The translations under genes and the position numbers were made by a program. Below the pieces are notes generated by a model. The model ran no database searches. It was not told where the DNA came from and was given only the letters and a program-made list of their open reading frames with translations. From Bacillus siamensis KCTC 13613 (lineage in GTDB: Bacteria > Bacillota > Bacilli > Bacillales > Bacillaceae): a stretch of DNA of 64,000 nucleotides. The stretch spans positions 1 to 64,000 of the forward strand of contig NZ_AJVF01000037.1 of the NCBI RefSeq assembly GCF_000262045.1. Reading direction: 5' to 3'. Shown in pieces: positions 60,441 through 64,000 of the stretch (positions are counted from its first letter, which is position 1; each line of letters starts with the position of its first letter).

Positions 60441-61703
60441 TTAATATGAAACTGAATCGGTCTCCGGCTTTTGCTCTTTTTTTATTTTCACCGTTTCAGG
60501 CAGTAAGCAAGTAAATATTGCCGCTCCAAACAAAATAATAATTGAGAAATAAAAAGAAGGATCATAGTTACCCAATTCACTATAAAGAAAACCCGGTACA
60601 TAAGCTCCCAGTGCTGATCCTATCTGATGGCTCAGGAATAACCAGCCTAAAATAAATCCAACTGAATATTGCTTAAAATATTGCGTGGCTAACATTTGGG
60701 CAGGAGCTACAGTTGCAAAATCAACCAGCCCAAACAGAATTGCAAAAATAAGTAATATAACCGGATGATGACTGTATAACAGGATGCAAATTGATAATGC
60801 GCGGATGACATATAAAAGAATAAGCATCTTTTTACTGCTCCAGCGGTCTGCCGCAATTCCTGAAATGATTATCCCCAAAATATTAAATCCCGCCAACACA
60901 CTAACTGCAGCACTGGTTACACTTGTTGAAAACCCATGGTCATGAGAAAAAGGAATAAGGTGAGTATCCATCAGACCTGTAGTTGTAAAACCGCATATCG
61001 CAAAGGGTAATATTAAAAACCAGAATTGTTTCTTGCAAAATACTTCCCAAACAGAAATGCGGGTCGTATGCTGCCCACTTCCAGCTTCTTCTTTCATCAA
61101 GCCGCCCATAGGAGATAACCCCATCTCGCCGGGATGATTCCGTAAAAATAACAGGATGACAGGAAACACAATAACCATTAAAAGCAGACCCAAAATCACT
61201 ACAGTTAACTTCCAGTCAAACCATTGAATCAAAATGAGAGAGCCGGGAACAAGAAGCATCTGACCAGCGCCAAACCCCGCCTCCATAATGCCAAAAGCAA
61301 GCCCGCGTTTTTCATTAAACCAATTTGTAACCACAACTGTTGCGGCTACATTAGATGCCCCTCCAACACCGATGGAGATAACAATTCCGTAAAGGATAAA
61401 TAATTGCCATGGATGATTCACAAAAGAAGTTAAAATAAAGCTAAGCCCGACCAAGAAAGTGCTGACTGACAAAATCATTCGGGGGCCTAATTTATCAACC
61501 AGCCTCCCTATTATGGGCTGAGATATGCCATATATGATAAAACTCAGAGTAGAAATAAGGGAGATTGTTCCTCTGTTCATGGAAAAATCTTTTTCCCACG
61601 GTTCAACAAAAGCTCCAAATGAAAGACGTGCCCCTTGAACCGCTAATAAGGTTAAAAAACTGACAAAAACAATGATCCATGCGTAGTGATATTTTATTCG
61701 CAT
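60441..61703 (-). CDS. ybfB: MFS transporter YbfB
   Basis: A 420-aa 12-helix MFS protein of the monocarboxylate/oxalate-formate (OFA/MCT) group: [16 protein letters not shown] at TM1, [14 protein letters not shown] (motif A), [22 protein letters not shown] in TM5 region. It matches B. subtilis YbfB. Start at 61703 (MRIKYHY) behind AGGGGGGATAGG. It follows ybfA by 22 nt, so they form an operon. Substrate unknown. Confidence 0.83.
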   Translation of the reverse strand: MRIKYHYAWIIVFVSFLTLLAVQGARLSFGAFVEPWEKDFSMNRGTISLISTLSFIIYGISQPIIGRLVDKLGPRMILSVSTFLVGLSFILTSFVNHPWQLFILYGIVISIGVGGASNVAATVVVTNWFNEKRGLAFGIMEAGFGAGQMLLVPGSLILIQWFDWKLTVVILGLLLMVIVFPVILLFLRNHPGEMGLSPMGGLMKEEAGSGQHTTRISVWEVFCKKQFWFLILPFAICGFTTTGLMDTHLIPFSHDHGFSTSVTSAAVSVLAGFNILGIIISGIAADRWSSKKMLILLYVIRALSICILLYSHHPVILLIFAILFGLVDFATVAPAQMLATQYFKQYSVGFILGWLFLSHQIGSALGAYVPGFLYSELGNYDPSFYFSIIILFGAAIFTCLLPETVKIKKEQKPETDSVSY

Positions 61704-61724
61704 CCTATCCCCCCTCACTCTTAT

Positions 61725-62630
61725 TTATAATTCCAAATCCCAGCGCTCTTCTATTAAATTTGATCCCCATAAAGGTTTCTCTTCATGAACTTCTGTCATT
61801 TCGAATCCGGTTTTTTTATACAATGGCCGGGCTGTTGACATGTCTTTTACCGTCCAAAGAAATATGCGCTCGTATCCATTTTCTTTACAATATTGAACAA
61901 GTTCCTTCATCAGACGGCTGCCGACACCTTTTCTTTGAAAAGACGGATCGACTAAAAACCATCTTAACTGTCCTGTTTTTTCATCGTCATTCACTAAGCC
62001 GATACAACCCGCAAATTGATTCCCGCTTTCTGCCACCCATATTTTTTCAATATCAGCTTTAAACGTATCGCGAAGATAAGATAAGAATGTGTCATCCCAC
62101 CCATGGGATTTGGCATAAAATAATCGCTGTTTTTCAATTATGTTTTTGACATCCTCTGAAGTATAATAGTCTCTTATTGAAATCGGAGATTCTTTATCAT
62201 AAAAAGAATGCTGCAAAATGTTTTGAATGGTTTCCATTGATTCTACAAGTTTTTCTTGTTCCTCTTTGTCTATGCATTCAAGGATATATTCAACTTGCTG
62301 ATTGGCTTTTTTCTCCAGACTTTTATAAAGACTTTTCCCTGACTCGGTGACATAAAGGAAATGATTACGTGCGTCTTCTCTGCATTTTTGCTTATATATG
62401 AAGCCTTCCTTTTCTAATTTTCTGATAATTCTGCTTACATATCCTCTGTCCAGGTCTAATTTTTCTTGAATGATTTTTGCTGTACAATCCGGCGTATTAT
62501 AAATTTCGTATAAAATCCTGGTTTCTGTTAAAGAGAATGGACTGTCATAAATATGTTCATTCAGAAAACCCAAAATATCTGTATAAAATCTATTAAATTG
62601 TCTGAATGCCAAAACACGTTTTGTTTCCAA
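61725..62630 (-). CDS. ybfA: MarR-GNAT fusion regulator YbfA
   Basis: A 301-aa protein with an N-terminal MarR-type winged helix (about residues 5-140: [35 protein letters not shown]) and a C-terminal GNAT acetyltransferase domain (about 155-300: [18 protein letters not shown]). It matches B. subtilis YbfA. The start is TTG (62630) behind GGAGGAGGAAC. The long inverted repeat upstream is the obvious operator. It probably regulates ybfA-ybfB; the acetyltransferase target is unknown. Confidence 0.85.
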   Translation of the reverse strand: METKRVLAFRQFNRFYTDILGFLNEHIYDSPFSLTETRILYEIYNTPDCTAKIIQEKLDLDRGYVSRIIRKLEKEGFIYKQKCREDARNHFLYVTESGKSLYKSLEKKANQQVEYILECIDKEEQEKLVESMETIQNILQHSFYDKESPISIRDYYTSEDVKNIIEKQRLFYAKSHGWDDTFLSYLRDTFKADIEKIWVAESGNQFAGCIGLVNDDEKTGQLRWFLVDPSFQRKGVGSRLMKELVQYCKENGYERIFLWTVKDMSTARPLYKKTGFEMTEVHEEKPLWGSNLIEERWDLEL

Positions 62631-62653
62631 ATTGATGTTCCTCCTCCAAATGA

Positions 62654-62704
62654 TTGACTTAAGCAACTTTTTTTCATCGTAATCGAGACAGTTGCTTAAG
62701 TCAA
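62654..62704. promoter_or_regulatory. Long inverted repeat in the ybfA promoter
   Basis: TTGACTTAAGCAACT at 62654-62668 and AGTTGCTTAAGTCAA at 62690-62704 are perfect 15-bp inverted copies 21 nt apart, just upstream of the ybfA RBS. Each arm is itself near-palindromic around CTTAAG, as MarR-family operators are, so it is probably a double YbfA site. Confidence 0.7.
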
Positions 62705-62861
62705 CTATATTTTTCAATCCTTCTACCTTTTTTGTAATGAGCACCTTTTATTTCTAAAAAACACATTGAAAATAAACGGCACTGTTTCATCGGAGAACCG
62801 TTATGCACCGCCATAAATTCTTTTTTACTTCAAGTTCCTTTTACAAATTTTGAAAAACTCA

Positions 62862-62925
62862 TTGACTATTCAGTTGAACTGTATTACATTATTATAAAGT
62901 TGAACTATATAGTCGAACTGAATAG
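62862..62925 (+). promoter_or_regulatory. Promoter and operators of the PadR/DUF2812 operon
   Basis: TTGACT (62862-62867), 17 nt, TACATT (62885-62890). Over it lie CTATTCAGTTGAACT (62866-62880) and AGTCGAACTGAATAG (62911-62925), an inverted pair with two mismatches, and AGTTGAACT again at 62899-62907. Autorepression by the PadR protein is the natural reading. Confidence 0.65.
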
Positions 62926-62936
62926 AGGGTGAGGAT

Positions 62937-63254
62937 ATGAAACATAAATTATTACCGCTGTCTGAAACCATGCATTACATTTTATTAGCTCTGCGTGAGC
63001 CGCTTCATGGCTATGCCGCCATGCAGAAGATAGAAAAGATGAGTAACGGTACTGTTATATTAGCGGCCGGCACTTTATACGGCGCGATTGAAAATTTGAA
63101 TAAGCATGGCTGGATTGAGCCTGTCGGAGAGTCGGGCCGGAGAAAAGTCTATATGATAACTGCGGAAGGAAGCGCCATTTTGAAAATGGAACAAAACAGG
63201 TTATTGCATATTTTATTCCTGTACGAAGGAAGTGAATCGAATGAAGAAATTTAA
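62937..63254 (+). CDS. PadR-family transcriptional repressor
   Basis: A 105-aa short PadR winged-helix protein (HYILLALREPLHGYAAMQKIEKM, then GTLYGAIENLNKHGWIEPVGE, a typical PadR HTH and wing) with a short C-terminal dimerisation helix. GAGGGTGAGG precedes ATG. It overlaps the next gene by 14 bp. PadR-DUF2812 pairs are a common arrangement in Firmicutes, in which PadR represses the pair, usually in response to an antimicrobial. Confidence 0.82.
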   Translation: MKHKLLPLSETMHYILLALREPLHGYAAMQKIEKMSNGTVILAAGTLYGAIENLNKHGWIEPVGESGRRKVYMITAEGSAILKMEQNRLLHILFLYEGSESNEEI

Positions 63255-63810
63255 GATGTTTTTTGATATTGAAAAAGAGGAGCAATGGCTGAACGAGCAA
63301 TTACAAAACGGCTATCGTTGTACAAATATTAGCGGATTAGGAATATACACCTTCGAAAAAACCGATAAGAGATATGTAATGCGAGTGGATTATCAAGATT
63401 ATTTATCAAACAAAAAGTTCAAAGATTACAAAGGAATTTATGAAGACTTCGGCTGGAGTTATATAAATGGCCCTTGGGGGCTTGGAACTCGATATTGGCA
63501 AAAAGAAGATGATGGTCAAAATGAAATCTTCTCGGATCGCCAATCAAAGAGTAATTATTATAAAAGATTAATGAGTTATTCATCAAGTTTTGGTTTCCTG
63601 TGTTTGTTTATTTCTTATATGTTTTACAAGGATTCAGGTTTATATTTAGCTGAAGGCCTGTGGAGTATGGAAGGCTCAATGTTTTGGAAAGCATTTTTAT
63701 TTGAAACTCCATTTGCCATTTTGAGGTCGCTTCCCGCCCTTATGGCTGTTATCTTCGGCATCAGTTTCTATAAAGCGTATCGAAAGTATTCAATGTTAAA
63801 AGAAGAATAA
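63241..63810 (+). CDS. DUF2812 membrane protein
   Basis: A 189-aa protein with a soluble N-terminal DUF2812 domain (about residues 1-115: MFFDIEKEEQWLNEQLQNGY, FEKTDKRYVMRVDYQDY, EDFGWSYINGPWGLGTRYW) and two membrane helices (about 125-145 and 160-180). ATG 63241 overlaps the padR end; GAAGTGAATC is a weak RBS, so translation is probably coupled. Function unknown; likely a membrane stress or resistance accessory under PadR. Confidence 0.75.
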   Translation: MKKFKMFFDIEKEEQWLNEQLQNGYRCTNISGLGIYTFEKTDKRYVMRVDYQDYLSNKKFKDYKGIYEDFGWSYINGPWGLGTRYWQKEDDGQNEIFSDRQSKSNYYKRLMSYSSSFGFLCLFISYMFYKDSGLYLAEGLWSMEGSMFWKAFLFETPFAILRSLPALMAVIFGISFYKAYRKYSMLKEE

Positions 63811-63920
63811 TGCGGGGAAGTTACATTCAAAAAAGTAATGAAGGATCATGTACCTGTCACAGTCGGGCGGTTTAACGCCCTGAATTCGCTGACAGATCAG
63901 ACGGCTTATTTTAAAACAAA
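63811..63920. other. Unassigned downstream stretch
   Basis: In frame after the DUF2812 stop, a further frame reads VTFKKVMKDHVPVTVGRFN and ALNSLTDQTAYFKTK into the terminator hairpin. It looks coding-like but has no RBS and runs through a terminator, so it may be a relic or chance. No gene is called. Confidence 0.3.
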
Positions 63921-63966
63921 AAATACCAAGGGCGTTAAAACCCTTGGTATCATTGGGGTGCGGCCG
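63921..63966 (-). terminator. Terminator of a minus-strand gene beyond the window, GGCCGCA-type
   Basis: On the minus strand GGCCGCA, 8 nt, ATACCAAGGG-loop-CCCTTGGTATTTTTTG. Same layout as at 47562-47597 and 60384-60428. A minus-strand gene probably ends to the right of the window. Confidence 0.7.
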
Positions 63967-64000
63967 AGACGGCGTGACGTTTTTAAAACAGATGAAGCAA

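Overview
The window looks like chromosome of a Bacillus subtilis-group bacterium, most probably of the B. amyloliquefaciens/B. velezensis clade. Most proteins read as full-length relatives of B. subtilis proteins (IolT, YveA, YvdTSR, PbuE, YdhK, PbpE, YdhE, YdhC, BltD, VmlR, YdfHIJ, YraDEFG/AdhB, AdhR/AdhA, SatA, YrkC, CzcD/CzcO, YgaK, YbfA/YbfB). The gene order, however, is a mosaic of loci that are scattered in B. subtilis 168. No prophage, insertion sequence, CRISPR array or plasmid function was seen. These identifications come from reading the translations and from memory of the families, not from a database search.

Layout. 0-0.3 kb: tRNA-Arg(ACG) and tRNA-Gly(TCC) on the minus strand, running into sequence that looks like a Bacillus 16S rRNA leader at the window edge. 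0.5-10 kb: inositol transporter, quinone-reductase-type enzyme, SRPBCC protein, Mn-catalase, aspartate permease, the yvdTSR small-multidrug-resistance operon with two operator copies, and a GntR/CynX-type transporter pair. 10-17 kb: pbuE with its adenine riboswitch, ydhK, pbpE with a sigma-W promoter, the glycosyltransferase ydhE and the FCD regulator ydhC. 17-22 kb: a putative organic-acid unit (beta-decarboxylating dehydrogenase, fluoroacetate-dehalogenase-like hydrolase, and a TauE/SafE exporter that shares an operator-like box with it), with NUDIX and bltD between and a degenerate bltR next to bltD. 22-31 kb: a FabF paralogue divergent from an XRE/MmyB regulator, a Bcr/CflA pump, gldA, a YitT-family protein behind a structured leader, vmlR behind an antibiotic-type attenuator, and a PuuD-type amidotransferase. 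31-38 kb: ydfHIJ (two-component system and MMPL pump) and the sporulation coat cluster yraGF-adhB-yraED, followed by a wrecked DMT transporter remnant. 38-51 kb: TetR/MFS pair, a membrane-stress-like operon (methyltransferase, response regulator, histidine kinase, TVP38 protein) with matching tandem CTTAAG boxes at two promoters, PaiB/MocR pair, NhaC antiporter, adhR/adhA, and an Acr3-type exporter. 51-64 kb: satA, yrkC, czcD-czcO, glyoxalase-fold protein, ygaK, a lysine/alanine-rich coat-like protein, cupin and truncated DinB, patatin, ybfA-ybfB, and a PadR/DUF2812 pair.

The common theme is accessory defence and stress: about ten efflux systems, each beside its own regulator, plus detoxification enzymes (AdhA, glyoxalase-fold, SatA, VmlR, CzcD, Acr3-type). 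The most interesting unexplained signals are (i) the dehalogenase-like hydrolase with a complete fluoroacetate-dehalogenase residue set, in an operon whose operator-like box recurs before a TauE/SafE exporter; (ii) the methyltransferase-two-component-TVP38 cluster with its duplicated CTTAAG box; (iii) the stand-alone FabF paralogue; and (iv) several decay scars (bltR, a DMT transporter with a 9-bp tandem repeat, a frameshifted unknown gene).
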